Virus record (IMG/VR): IMGVR_UViG_3300033388_007730
Span: 155,189 to 219,188 of that record
Direction: 5' to 3' (one strand)
DNA length: 64,000 nt
From: a virus
Shown: one piece after another, positions 26,008 to 33,795 of the stretch
How positions within the stretch are numbered: the stretch's first letter is position 1
Layout: every line of letters begins with the position of its first letter
Position numbers and translations under genes: made by a program
The notes under the pieces: generated by a model
Databases searched by the model: none
What the model was told of the DNA's origin: nothing
The model's input: the letters and a program-made list of their open reading frames with translations, nothing else

Positions 26008-28380
26008 ATGGAAGATATAAATATCAAATCATTATTACAAGGTGGAATTCGTAAAGATCCAGAAGATGATAGAGATTTTATTTTTACAACACCACATATT
26101 CCTGATCATACTGTCTTGGGAAGTGCTGATTCTATTCCATTAAAAATAGATCATTCTAATAAGATGGGTTCGGTTAAGTTTCAAGGTGCGTTAGGATGCC
26201 ATGATATTAGAACAGAAATACTTACAGAAAAAGGTTGGAAACTATTTAAAGATTTGGATAAAGAAGAAAAAGTAGCTACCGTTAATCCTAATACCCATGA
26301 AATTGAATATCAAGAGCCAATTAATTATTTAGAATATGATTATGAAGGAGATATGTATTATTTTCACCATAAAAGTGGATTAGATGCTATGGTTACTCCT
26401 AATCATAAGATGTATGTCAAGAAATGGGATAATAAAAATATGACATTAAAAGAAGAATTTGAATTCATTGAAGCACAAAATATGGGTTGGTATTCTGGAT
26501 TGTTGACAAAAATTGATTGGGATGGGATCTCTCCCAAAACAATGAAAATGCCAGATGTTGAGATAGGACAAAGAAATGGAAGCAAAAAACAATCTATAAG
26601 AATAGGTAAAGAAATTGATACTACTAATTTCATTACATTTTTGGGATTATATTTAGCAGAGGGCTGTTGTTATCGTCCTGAGGGTAGTGGATCTTACAGA
26701 ATTGAGATCGCCGCTAGTGACAATAATGATAGGAAAAATGAAGTTATTGAAATTATTGATGATTTGCCGTATAAATATACTATTTATCATGATAGGATAA
26801 CAATATGGAATAAATCTTTATATACATTTCTTAAGCCTTTTGGGAATGTTTATACTAAGTCAGTACCAAGATTTGTTATGGATTTGAATAAAAAGGATAT
26901 CGCTGCATTTATGTATGGTTATTATTTAGGAGATGGATCTTTTCATGATAATGGGGCAAGGACAGGGTATTCGGTATCTGAACATTTAATTGATGATCTT
27001 CAAGAACTATCTTTGAAAATAGGGGTATATAGTAGGAAAAAAAGTAGATCACCTAGAATTGCATATATTAAAGGTAGAAAAATTTTTGGTAAAGAAAGTT
27101 ATGAACTTCATGAAAGACAAATAGATACGAAGTTGTCGATAGATAGAAATAAATATTCATCCAAAGTTCCATATAATAATAAAGTATATTGTGTAGAAGT
27201 CCCTAATCACATACTTATTACTAGAAGGGGTGGTTGTATTCTAATTTCTGGCAATTCGTGCGTAGCGTTTGCAGCTTGTGCTTTAAAAGAGTGGCAAGAA
27301 ACAATAGAACATGAAAAGGAAGTTTTGGCAGGGAAAAAAGATCATAGAGAAGGTAAAGAATATAATTTGTCTGAACAGTGGATTTATTGGAATTGTAAAA
27401 AAATAGATCCATGGCCTAATTCTGAAGGAACAAATCTGAGATCAGCTATGAGAGTATTAAATAAGATTGGAGTTCCTACCGAACAAGCTTGGGGTTACAC
27501 TGATGATAAGGTGAACATTGGTGAACCTGAAAGCTGGGCATATATGATAGCAAGGTGGAATTTAATAGGGTCTTATTGGAGAATATCAGGATTAGATCAA
27601 ATTAAAAAAGCATTGATCGAGAGTCCTATTATTATTGGGATGGCTTGTTTTAGAGAAATGTATGGTAATTTAGAACATGGTTTAATACCTTATCCTGCTA
27701 ATCCTGGAGAAGTAATGTCTCATCATGCTGTTTGTGTTGTTGGTTATGATGAAGAGAAAAAACTCTTAAAATTTAAAAATAGTTGGTCTAAGTTCTGGGG
27801 AGATGTTGGTTATGGATATATACCTTATGATTATGTAAGAGATTTTGTATGGGATGCGTGGATTGCTAGAGATATTAGTGTAACTCATGAAATGCTTGAA
27901 GGTACTAGATTATTGGTAGGTGCAGATGTACCAACAGTAATAGAGATAGCTGAGACACCACTTATACAAAAAGATACAGAAGAGAATTTTTCTTTTGTAG
28001 GATTTAAGTATCCTTCTCTTTTAGATACTTTTTCTATTATTAAAGATATTTTTGGAGTTCCAGAAATAGAGATATTTAGAGCTTCTAAAAAGGTGGGAGT
28101 TAAATTAGAAGATTCTTCATCTATTAACTTATTCTGTAAAAAATATTTTGCTGAGTTTAGAAAAGAATCTGTAAAGAAATATGGATTTGAAGTCGATGTT
28201 ATTAAAGTGGATGATGAATATCCAATTATTGGTATTTGTTTGTGTGAAAAAGAAATTAGTGATAAATTTGATGAAAATCAGATAAAGATAGAAGATGTAA
28301 TGAAAAAAGTGGTTGGCATGAGAGATATATTGGCTCTTGGCAAAGATATAATAATTTACAATGGTGTGAGAAAATATTAA
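26008..28380 (+). CDS. Papain-like (C1) peptidase interrupted by a LAGLIDADG intein
   Basis: 790 residues. Extein 1-63 and 417-790 join as FQGALG + SCVAFAACALKEW, giving the papain QGxxGSC active-site motif. The catalytic His is in MSHHAVCVVGYD and Asn in FKNSWSKFWGDVGYG. A C-terminal ~150-residue region is unrecognised. The intein occupies residues 64-416. No signal peptide. Possible roles are prohead-type processing or attack on host proteins. Activity requires intein removal, since the intein separates the nucleophile from its preceding Gly. Confidence 0.9.
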   Translation: MEDINIKSLLQGGIRKDPEDDRDFIFTTPHIPDHTVLGSADSIPLKIDHSNKMGSVKFQGALGCHDIRTEILTEKGWKLFKDLDKEEKVATVNPNTHEIEYQEPINYLEYDYEGDMYYFHHKSGLDAMVTPNHKMYVKKWDNKNMTLKEEFEFIEAQNMGWYSGLLTKIDWDGISPKTMKMPDVEIGQRNGSKKQSIRIGKEIDTTNFITFLGLYLAEGCCYRPEGSGSYRIEIAASDNNDRKNEVIEIIDDLPYKYTIYHDRITIWNKSLYTFLKPFGNVYTKSVPRFVMDLNKKDIAAFMYGYYLGDGSFHDNGARTGYSVSEHLIDDLQELSLKIGVYSRKKSRSPRIAYIKGRKIFGKESYELHERQIDTKLSIDRNKYSSKVPYNNKVYCVEVPNHILITRRGGCILISGNSCVAFAACALKEWQETIEHEKEVLAGKKDHREGKEYNLSEQWIYWNCKKIDPWPNSEGTNLRSAMRVLNKIGVPTEQAWGYTDDKVNIGEPESWAYMIARWNLIGSYWRISGLDQIKKALIESPIIIGMACFREMYGNLEHGLIPYPANPGEVMSHHAVCVVGYDEEKKLLKFKNSWSKFWGDVGYGYIPYDYVRDFVWDAWIARDISVTHEMLEGTRLLVGADVPTVIEIAETPLIQKDTEENFSFVGFKYPSLLDTFSIIKDIFGVPEIEIFRASKKVGVKLEDSSSINLFCKKYFAEFRKESVKKYGFEVDVIKVDDEYPIIGICLCEKEISDKFDENQIKIEDVMKKVVGMRDILALGKDIIIYNGVRKY
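26197..27255 (+). mobile_element. Full-length intein with LAGLIDADG endonuclease
   Basis: 353 residues. Begins Cys (CHDIRTEILTEKGW, block A), block B around DAMVTPNHKMYV, endonuclease motifs FLGLYLAEGC and YGYYLGDGS, then block F/G CVEVPNHILITRRGG ending SGN before Ser+1. The usual penultimate His is Gly. Inserted directly before the peptidase nucleophile Cys. Confidence 0.92.
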
Positions 28381-28388
28381 AAAAAGTG

Positions 28389-28416
28389 TTGATATTTGTA
28401 TTTTTTCTGCTATAAT
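28389..28416 (+). promoter_or_regulatory. Promoter for tmRNA
   Basis: TTGATA at 28389, 16-bp spacer, TATAAT at 28411, located directly after the peptidase stop and 26 bp before the tmRNA 5' end. Confidence 0.85.
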
Positions 28417-28441
28417 ACGATAGTTCTTATAAAATTAAATA

Positions 28442-28823
28442 GGGGACGACAGGATTGACTGGATAGGTAGAAAATTGAATTGCATGTCAGAGATGGTAGT
28501 TGGCTCTGTAAAAAATCTACTAAAAAGTTTAATTGCAAACAGTTACGCAATGGCTGCTTAAGCAGCAGGAGGGTGGCATAGCCTACCTTCCACCGATGTC
28601 TGTAAGGGAGTTTCCTGCTGGAACTTACAGGCTAATTTAGGCAGGATAGCCGAGAAACATTTTCTCATGGTGTGATTGGCGACAAGTCCCGATAAGGGGA
28701 TGAGATAGCGAAAGTTAGGGTTAGTCCGTTGTTCCTAACATAGTGAAAAAAAAACAACGGACTATACATGTAGATGTTTGATTTGAAATATCACAGGACG
28801 AGGCTTCAATGCCTCCGTCTCCA
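28442..28823 (+). ncRNA. ssrA: tmRNA (ssrA)
   Basis: The 5' GGGGACG pairs with 3' CGTCTCC to form a 7-bp acceptor stem (one G-U). The T-arm GAGGC-TTCAAT-GCCTC lies just before it. The internal frame at 28535-28561 reads ANSYAMAA then TAA, a tmRNA tag shorter than the common ANDNYALAA type but with the same AxAA-like end. Downstream GC-rich hairpins and GTTAGGG/GTCCGTTGTT complements suit pseudoknots. CCA is not encoded. tmRNA rescues stalled ribosomes; phage copies are known in some mycobacteriophages. Confidence 0.93.
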
Positions 28824-28853
28824 TTATGATGAAGTTTTTTTAAGGATGTAATA

Positions 28854-29204
28854 ATGAGTAGAGTAGGATTATTAGTAATATTGTTTTTGACTTCTTTTCT
28901 CTTTTGTGGTTGTGATAAACCAGAACCAAGACCAAGACCGAAATTCGGTAAAGGTCAAAAAGTTATTCATAGAGCTACAAGTAAAGAGTGTTATGTAATT
29001 AACTCTACTTATGATTATACCGAATCAGTTGGATGGACTTGTGCTGTATATTCTTATATGACATAAGAAGAGATTGAGACATTGGAAAAGTCTGTTACTG
29101 GTATTACTAAAAAATGTAATGTTGAAGCTGGACAAATACAATTGTGTGAACATGTTTATAAAAGTATGTTAGAACCTACAGAAGATGATTATAGAAAGGA
29201 TTAA
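28854..29204 (+). CDS. Small lipoprotein-like gene interrupted by in-frame TAA
   Basis: ATG 28854 starts a hydrophobic signal (LLVILFLTSFLFCGC) with a plausible lipobox Cys, then a small domain KFGKGQKVIHRATSKECYVI. The frame stops at TAA 29064-29066 after SYMT, but continues without interruption in the same frame for 45 codons (EEIETLEKSVTGITKKC...) to 29204. A C-to-T change (CAA to TAA) or stop readthrough would explain this. The exported short form is the certain product. Confidence 0.5.
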
Positions 29205-29206
29205 AA

Positions 29207-29377
29207 ATGAAAGCATATGGACGTAAAAATCCTATAAGGGATGGAGCAAGGAAGAATAGAAAACATTCTCGTAGAGGGAATGTTTGTTCTGTATGTAATA
29301 ACACTAAAATTAGTAAAGGAAGTGCTAGGCAGAAAATGAAAAATATATTAGCAAATGGAGATATCGATTTCCTGTGA
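29207..29377 (+). CDS. Small basic zinc-knuckle protein
   Basis: 56 residues, starting KAYGRKNPIRDGARKNRKHS, with a CSVCNNT CxxC motif. Strongly basic and likely nucleic-acid binding. It begins two bases after the upstream stop, within an operon-like string. Confidence 0.5.
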   Translation: MKAYGRKNPIRDGARKNRKHSRRGNVCSVCNNTKISKGSARQKMKNILANGDIDFL

Positions 29378-29406
29378 TTTACTAACTAATTTATAGGAGA
29401 CTGATA

Positions 29407-29778
29407 ATGAGTAGAACGTATCGAAGAGATGCAGTTGTATTAGACTGTAATTGTGGCGCACCTGTAGGATCTCATTGGAGATTTTTTTGGAGACCAGGAT
29501 CTATTACTCCTAATAGGGAAATAGATATAGAACTTAGAAGATCTCGTAGTAGAGGATTACCACCAGATAGAATGTGTCATTGTTGGACTAATAAACAATA
29601 TGATTTTTATTCTAAAAGAAATTACAAGAGAGATCATAAATCTTGGCGTAAATGTAACAGAACTTGGAAAAAGATTTATCAAAAGAAACGTAGAGCCAGG
29701 ATTAGAGCAGCAATGAGTCATAAGGATTATGAGAATATTCCTAAATTCAGAAAGGAAAATGACTGGAATTGGATTTAA
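29407..29778 (+). CDS. Basic Cys/His-containing hypothetical protein
   Basis: 123 residues, with LDCNCGAPVGSHW near the N-terminus and MCHCW later (two CxC pairs that could bind metal), followed by a long Arg/Lys-rich helix (KKIYQKKRRARIRAAM). Probably nucleic-acid binding. Terminated by a strong hairpin. Confidence 0.5.
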   Translation: MSRTYRRDAVVLDCNCGAPVGSHWRFFWRPGSITPNREIDIELRRSRSRGLPPDRMCHCWTNKQYDFYSKRNYKRDHKSWRKCNRTWKKIYQKKRRARIRAAMSHKDYENIPKFRKENDWNWI

Positions 29779-29800
29779 TTTTCACCCTTCTCTAGTCCCC

Positions 29801-29835
29801 TGCCTCTCATCTCTTGTAGATGGGAGGCATTTTTT
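29801..29835 (+). terminator. Rho-independent terminator
   Basis: TGCCTCTCATCT / AGATGGGAGGCA 12-bp stem with one G-U, five-base loop, then TTTTTT. Confidence 0.93.
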
Positions 29836-29859
29836 ATTTATAAATTTTATGTTTTTTAG

Positions 29860-29888
29860 TTGAAAGTGATTATTTTTTATGGTATAAT
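29860..29888 (+). promoter_or_regulatory. Promoter for sigma-like genes
   Basis: TTGAAAGTGA at 29860, 17-bp spacer ending TATGG, TATAAT at 29883. The ATG at 29895 coincides with the expected transcription start, suggesting a leaderless transcript. Confidence 0.88.
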
Positions 29889-29894
29889 ATCGTT

Positions 29895-30512
29895 ATGAAA
29901 GATGGAATAAAAAATGAAGAAGTTCTTTCAGAAGAACAACAAAAACTCATATCTAAAAATATGGGACTTTTAGATGCTTTTTACAAGACTGAGATAGGAA
30001 AAGGGTATATCCCTGATCAAAAAAAAGATGATTTTTTCAGTAATCTTCAACAGAGATTTTGTAATGCTGCTCTTAAATATAATGAAGATGCTGGGTTTAA
30101 GTTTAGTACTTTTGCTTATGGTAGTTTTATTTTTTGTGCAGCAGAAATGAAAAAAAAGCTTTTCAGAGACAGAAAAGTTTTTACTGGTAATGATAAGAAA
30201 TTTGTTTCATATGGAAAAAAATCTGTTTGGAATTCTATAAATGGATGGGATGTTGATTCTGTTATCAATTATGAAAAGGTAGTTAATCTTGTAAATAAAG
30301 TTCCTTTATCTGAAAAAGAAAGAACAGTAATTAATTTTTATTATTTTGAGGGTCTTACTCTTTTAGAAACAGGAAAAAAATTGGGACTCTCCAGACAAAG
30401 AATAAAACAAATAACATTAGAAGCTATTTATAAAATTAAGAGATTTGCTGATAGAAGAGATTATAGAATAGGAGATTTTGTTAAGTATGGTGAAGGGTTT
30501 GTAAATGGCTAG
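29895..30512 (+). CDS. Sigma-70-family factor A
   Basis: 205 residues. Region 2-like segment YNEDAGFKFSTFAYGSFIFC, then region 4 helix-turn-helix LSEKERTVINFYYFEGLTLL ... LGLSRQRIKQITLEAIYKIK. Length and content suit a phage or SigF/SigB-type alternative sigma factor. Overlaps the next sigma-like gene by eight bases. Likely redirects host RNA polymerase to phage promoters such as the GTGA-containing elements in this window. Confidence 0.85.
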   Translation: MKDGIKNEEVLSEEQQKLISKNMGLLDAFYKTEIGKGYIPDQKKDDFFSNLQQRFCNAALKYNEDAGFKFSTFAYGSFIFCAAEMKKKLFRDRKVFTGNDKKFVSYGKKSVWNSINGWDVDSVINYEKVVNLVNKVPLSEKERTVINFYYFEGLTLLETGKKLGLSRQRIKQITLEAIYKIKRFADRRDYRIGDFVKYGEGFVNG

Positions 30513-31110
30513 ACCTTATGGAGGACACTATTTAACAGAAGAGCAGAAGAAATTAGCAGGAGATAATCTCCCTCTTGTCTGGTGGTTCATAAGTAAGTAT
30601 GCATTGACAAAAGGAGTTATTCAAGTTCATGAAATAGATGAATGTTCTGGTTATTTGATTTGGCATCTGTGTATGTCTGCTGAAGCTTATGATCCTGATA
30701 GAGGCGTTAAATTTAGTAGCTATGCTGTGAAAGGAATGTGGAGCGGATTACATATTTATTTAAATCTTAGAAATAAGCGTATTAATAGATTTATATCAAC
30801 TGACTGGACTATGCAGGGCAATGACGGAGCCATGTCTAATGAACCAGAATATAAGTCTAAAGCAGAGAGGACCATTAAGTGGAAAGATATTAAATCTTTA
30901 TTTGATATCATAACCATGAGTCCATTAGAAGAGCAAATTGTTTTCTTCACTTATGAGAAAAAATATTCTGCTAAACGGGTAGGAGACATTGTAGGTTTAA
31001 CAGGAGAACGTATCAGACAGCTTAAAGTAATAATAATTGATAAAATAAAAATTGCTGTTAAGGAAAATAATGTTTCGATAGAAGATTTTATTATGGATGA
31101 TAAGGAATAG
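30505..31110 (+). CDS. Sigma-70-family factor B
   Basis: 201 residues. AYDPDRGVKFSSYAVKGMW is a clear sigma region 2 signature, and SPLEEQIVFFTYEKKYSAKR ... GLTGERIRQLKVIII is region 4. Tandem with factor A and similar in layout, so a duplication or a pair with different promoter preferences. The N-terminal LTEEQKKLAGDNLPLVWWFI aligns by pattern with factor A's LSEEQQKLISKNMGLLDAF. Confidence 0.85.
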   Translation: MARPYGGHYLTEEQKKLAGDNLPLVWWFISKYALTKGVIQVHEIDECSGYLIWHLCMSAEAYDPDRGVKFSSYAVKGMWSGLHIYLNLRNKRINRFISTDWTMQGNDGAMSNEPEYKSKAERTIKWKDIKSLFDIITMSPLEEQIVFFTYEKKYSAKRVGDIVGLTGERIRQLKVIIIDKIKIAVKENNVSIEDFIMDDKE

Positions 31111-31111
31111 T

Positions 31112-31843
31112 ATGGTTAAAGGAAGTCCATTAATACATAAAGGTGTTAAAACAAAAATTGATACTATAGGAGAATTGATATATTCTTATAGGATAGCAAA
31201 GGGATTAACTCAGGTAGATTTAGGAAAAGCTATAGGAACATATATAAGAGTATATAAATTTGAAGAGTTTAGTCCAATGATACTTAAATATGAAAAAGGG
31301 TATGCCTTGCCAGGTTGTCACAATATTTATATGTTATCAGAAGTTCTTGGCATAGAAAAAGAACCTTTTTTTAATATGGTTCTTAAAGAACATTATAATA
31401 GATTTATCGAAAAACATCATGAGAAATTTTTTCAAGTTATTAGGATGATGGAAAAGGGAAAAGAGCTATCATCTATTGATACACTATGTAGATATGTTTT
31501 CTGCCATGAAGGAAAATTGAAACATAATTTTTCTAAATCTTCTAAGATATTAAAAAATGCTTTTTGGAAAAAAAAGATTACTGATAAGATTACTTATAAG
31601 TCAATGGCTATTGAATTGAATAGTCGTGATGGGACGCGATATTATGATTACCGCGATCTTTGTAATATAATGCATGGCAGAAGATTACTTAGTTTAAGAG
31701 TCTTATTTGAAATATGCGATTATTTAGAAATAGAATCATTTAAATTACATAAAACAATAGTAGAAGAAAGAGCATTTGCTCATGCGGTAAATATGATGGA
31801 ACAATGGGAAATTTGTAAACAAGAAAGAAAAAATAATGGATAA
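31112..31843 (+). CDS. HTH (Xre-like) regulator
   Basis: 243 residues from ATG 31112 (AAGGAAT upstream). IGELIYSYRIAKGLTQVDLG is the first part of an Xre-type helix-turn-helix, with ILKYEKGYALPGCHNIYMLS completing it. The rest is helical, with a second possible DNA-binding region near MHGRRLLSLRVLFEICDYL. Lies between sigma and Nudix genes and is probably a transcription regulator. Confidence 0.7.
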   Translation: MVKGSPLIHKGVKTKIDTIGELIYSYRIAKGLTQVDLGKAIGTYIRVYKFEEFSPMILKYEKGYALPGCHNIYMLSEVLGIEKEPFFNMVLKEHYNRFIEKHHEKFFQVIRMMEKGKELSSIDTLCRYVFCHEGKLKHNFSKSSKILKNAFWKKKITDKITYKSMAIELNSRDGTRYYDYRDLCNIMHGRRLLSLRVLFEICDYLEIESFKLHKTIVEERAFAHAVNMMEQWEICKQERKNNG

Positions 31844-32414
31844 AAAAATTACAATAATAAAAAAATTAACAGATTTCAAGTGGATTAATTTATTTAATGT
31901 GAAGTATACCAACGCTAAAGGTAATTTAGTAGATTGGGTCTTTGCTTCTCGAAAAAAAGATCCACTGGATTATGATGGTGTTGATGCTGTAGTTATTGTG
32001 CCATTAATAGATACTCCTGAAGGCAGAAAAGTAGTTATTATTAAGGAGTATAGAGTTGCGATAAGTGGTTATGAATATGGGTTTCCAGCAGGATTGGTGG
32101 AGGATGGATTCAGTGTTGAAGAAACAGCAAGAAAAGAGTTGAGAGAGGAAACTGGATTTGTGATAAGAGATCTTATTAGTAGAACTAATAAGATATATAC
32201 TTCTCCTGGTCTTAGCGATGAATCTTGTGTTATAGTTTTTGCAGAAGTAGTAGGAAATTTTAGTACAGATTATCAGGAAGCTACTGAAGATATAGAATCT
32301 ATGTTAATGGGAGTTGAAGAAGTAAGAGATCTCCTTGATGATCCTGATAAGAAGATAGGATCTAAAGCTTGGGGAGTTCTTTACTATTATTCTCAAATAG
32401 GAGAGATTAAATAA
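31836..32414 (+). CDS. Nudix hydrolase, ADP-ribose pyrophosphatase-like
   Basis: 192 residues. Complete Nudix box GLVEDGFSVEETARKELREE-TGF (GX5EX7REUXEEXGU). The preceding VIIKEYRVAISGYEYGFPAG fits ADP-ribose/NDP-sugar hydrolases (EYR...EFPAG). Could cleave ADP-ribose released during NAD-based host defence, or other NDP compounds. Its stop overlaps the original ATG of the interrupted fmdB gene (TAATG). Confidence 0.88.
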   Translation: MDKKITIIKKLTDFKWINLFNVKYTNAKGNLVDWVFASRKKDPLDYDGVDAVVIVPLIDTPEGRKVVIIKEYRVAISGYEYGFPAGLVEDGFSVEETARKELREETGFVIRDLISRTNKIYTSPGLSDESCVIVFAEVVGNFSTDYQEATEDIESMLMGVEEVRDLLDDPDKKIGSKAWGVLYYYSQIGEIK

Positions 32415-32425
32415 TGCCTCATTAT
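32414..32425 (+). pseudogene. Severed 5' end of fmdB-like gene
   Basis: ATGCCTCATTAT at 32414, coupled to the Nudix stop, encodes MPHY, the usual start of FmdB-family zinc ribbons. The reading frame then diverges. The rest of that gene resumes at 33373, where CCTCATTAT is repeated. Confidence 0.6.
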
Positions 32426-33228
32426 AATAAGGTTATATTATATTTTCTATCCAGATGAATTGTGCTATTTTGATAGAGCCAATTCGTGAGTTTGTGGCAT
32501 TGTTTATTGCCACCAATAGTTAATCCTTTAGCTTTGCCTTTATTTTGAAGTTTTTTATATTTTATATTTAGTTCTTTGAAAAATAAATACTGTAGAGAAT
32601 TAAGAAATTTTTCTGTTCCGACAATAGTGATTTGAAGGTTTCTGCGATTTCCATTTTTTCGGTAGCATATACAGCCATCTCCATCGATATAACCTCTGAT
32701 AAAGTGATGTTGAAGATTATAATCTATATTGGGGAATTTTAGGGTGAGGCTTTTTCTTGGAGTGCAACCTAATTTTATGAGATCGTTGCATAGTTTATTA
32801 GAATAATATCTTACATAAACTGAGTCCTCTGTGTTCCCATAATGTAAATTTAGTTTAGATTTTATATGATTTTGAAATTTTTTAAGATGTTGGTCATCTT
32901 TAGTTGCTAATTTGATATTCAATGACATTGAGCCAGCGGTTGTGTCGCATATGGAACCATCTGCGAAAATAAAACCTAACCAGTATGCTTTTTTTTGAGT
33001 ATTTATTTTTTCGAAAAAATTATGATTAAATTTTAGTAAATATCTATTTATTCCTTCTTCTTTAAGTATTTTATGGATAATACCTCGATTGATTTGAAGT
33101 TGGGAGGCTATCTCAATAATAGTTTTGTTTATTTCTTTTTTACATATGGATATAATTTTTTGTTTTTCTACCGTTTTTATAATTTTTGTTTCTATAAAAA
33201 AAGAGTAAAATCTAATTTCTAAATCCGA
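32422..33228 (-). CDS. LAGLIDADG homing endonuclease, no standard start codon
   Basis: The frame is open on the minus strand from 33228 to the stop at 32422 (about 268 codons), though the first ATG is only at 32928. Upstream codons encode a helix-turn-helix (TIIEIASQLQINRGIIHKIL), then KAYWLGFIFADGSI (LAGLIDADG motif 1). Later comes HHFIRGYIDGDGCICY (motif 2). Starting at 32928 would lose motif 1, so the gene is longer but has no ATG, GTG or TTG. Degenerating, or uses a non-standard start. Related to the 55942 gene (shared AYWLGFI.ADG). Confidence 0.65.
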   Translation of the reverse strand, partial: SDLEIRFYSFFIETKIIKTVEKQKIISICKKEINKTIIEIASQLQINRGIIHKILKEEGINRYLLKFNHNFFEKINTQKKAYWLGFIFADGSICDTTAGSMSLNIKLATKDDQHLKKFQNHIKSKLNLHYGNTEDSVYVRYYSNKLCNDLIKLGCTPRKSLTLKFPNIDYNLQHHFIRGYIDGDGCICYRKNGNRRNLQITIVGTEKFLNSLQYLFFKELNIKYKKLQNKGKAKGLTIGGNKQCHKLTNWLYQNSTIHLDRKYNITLL

Positions 33229-33384
33229 CTAAAGAAACCGATAATACTCTCATAATATTATTTATATGTTAGAATGCTTTACTGTCGGATTTAAGCGTTC
33301 TGATATATTAATATTTCGAGATTATTTGATAAAACCTTTTAAAAATTAAAAAATATTTTAGGAGATAGAAAAATCCCTCATTAT
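32426..33384 (-). mobile_element. 959-bp insertion carrying a homing endonuclease, flanked by 9-bp direct repeat
   Basis: CCTCATTAT occurs at 32417-32425 and again at 33376-33384; the sequence between separates MPHY from DYKCLGCGYKF of an fmdB-like gene. The insert contains a minus-strand LAGLIDADG ORF and a long imperfect palindrome. No group I intron terminal G or other intron core was recognised. Confidence 0.6.
33220..33293. repeat. Imperfect palindrome inside the homing insertion
   Basis: TAAATCCGAC-TAAAG (33220-33234) pairs with CTTTA-CT-GTCGGATTTA (33277-33293) with a two-base bulge and a ~42-base AT-rich loop. It sits at the start side of the minus-strand endonuclease; could be a transcription terminator, regulatory hairpin or element end. 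Confidence 0.6.
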
Positions 33385-33609
33385 GATTACAAATGCTTAG
33401 GTTGTGGATATAAATTTGAAAAATTTCAAAGTATGAGTAGTGGTTCACTGAGAAAATGTCCAGAATGTAAAGAACTCAAGTTAAAAAGACTTATAGGTGC
33501 TGGTGGAGGAATTATTTTTAAGGGTCCAGGGTTCTATGCTACTGACTATGCTGAAAAGAAACCAGAGAAGAAGGTGGAGAAACCAAAATTTAAGAAGGGA
33601 CCAGCTTAG
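33373..33609 (+). CDS. FmdB-family zinc-ribbon protein, ATC in place of ATG
   Basis: 78 codons reading PHYDYKCLGCGYKFEKFQSM ... LRKCPECKEL ... IGAGGGIIFKGPGFYATDY, the standard FmdB/'regulatory protein' zinc ribbon with two CxxC pairs and GxGFYxTDY. AGGAG lies upstream, but the expected ATG is ATC at 33373. The original ATG seems to be at 32414, cut off by the insertion. Function of the family is unclear (putative regulator). Confidence 0.75.
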   Translation: MPHYDYKCLGCGYKFEKFQSMSSGSLRKCPECKELKLKRLIGAGGGIIFKGPGFYATDYAEKKPEKKVEKPKFKKGPA

Positions 33610-33639
33610 AAACTAATTGAAAAATAAATGGAGGTAATT

Positions 33640-33795
33640 ATGTGTTGGGAAGATGATAGAGATCCATTAATGAAAAGTCAAATGAAACAGAAAGATGTAG
33701 AAATAACTAATTTGAAGAAAAAGATTGAAGATCTTAAAAAAGAATTAGATGGTGCATGGTATACAATAAGAGCAATGGAAAGAGAACGAGAATGA
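33640..33795 (+). CDS. Small coiled-coil protein
   Basis: 51 residues from ATG 33640 with GGAGGTAATT upstream. MCWEDDRDPLMKSQMK then a Lys/Glu/Leu coiled coil. Ends in GAATGA, sharing ATGA with the radical SAM start, so the two are translationally coupled. Confidence 0.6.
   Translation: MCWEDDRDPLMKSQMKQKDVEITNLKKKIEDLKKELDGAWYTIRAMERERE

Noticed and set aside
32426-33384. Group I or II intron at the fmdB locus
   Set aside because: No terminal G, GTGYG or recognisable core; flanking direct repeats fit insertion better. Not excluded without a transcript.
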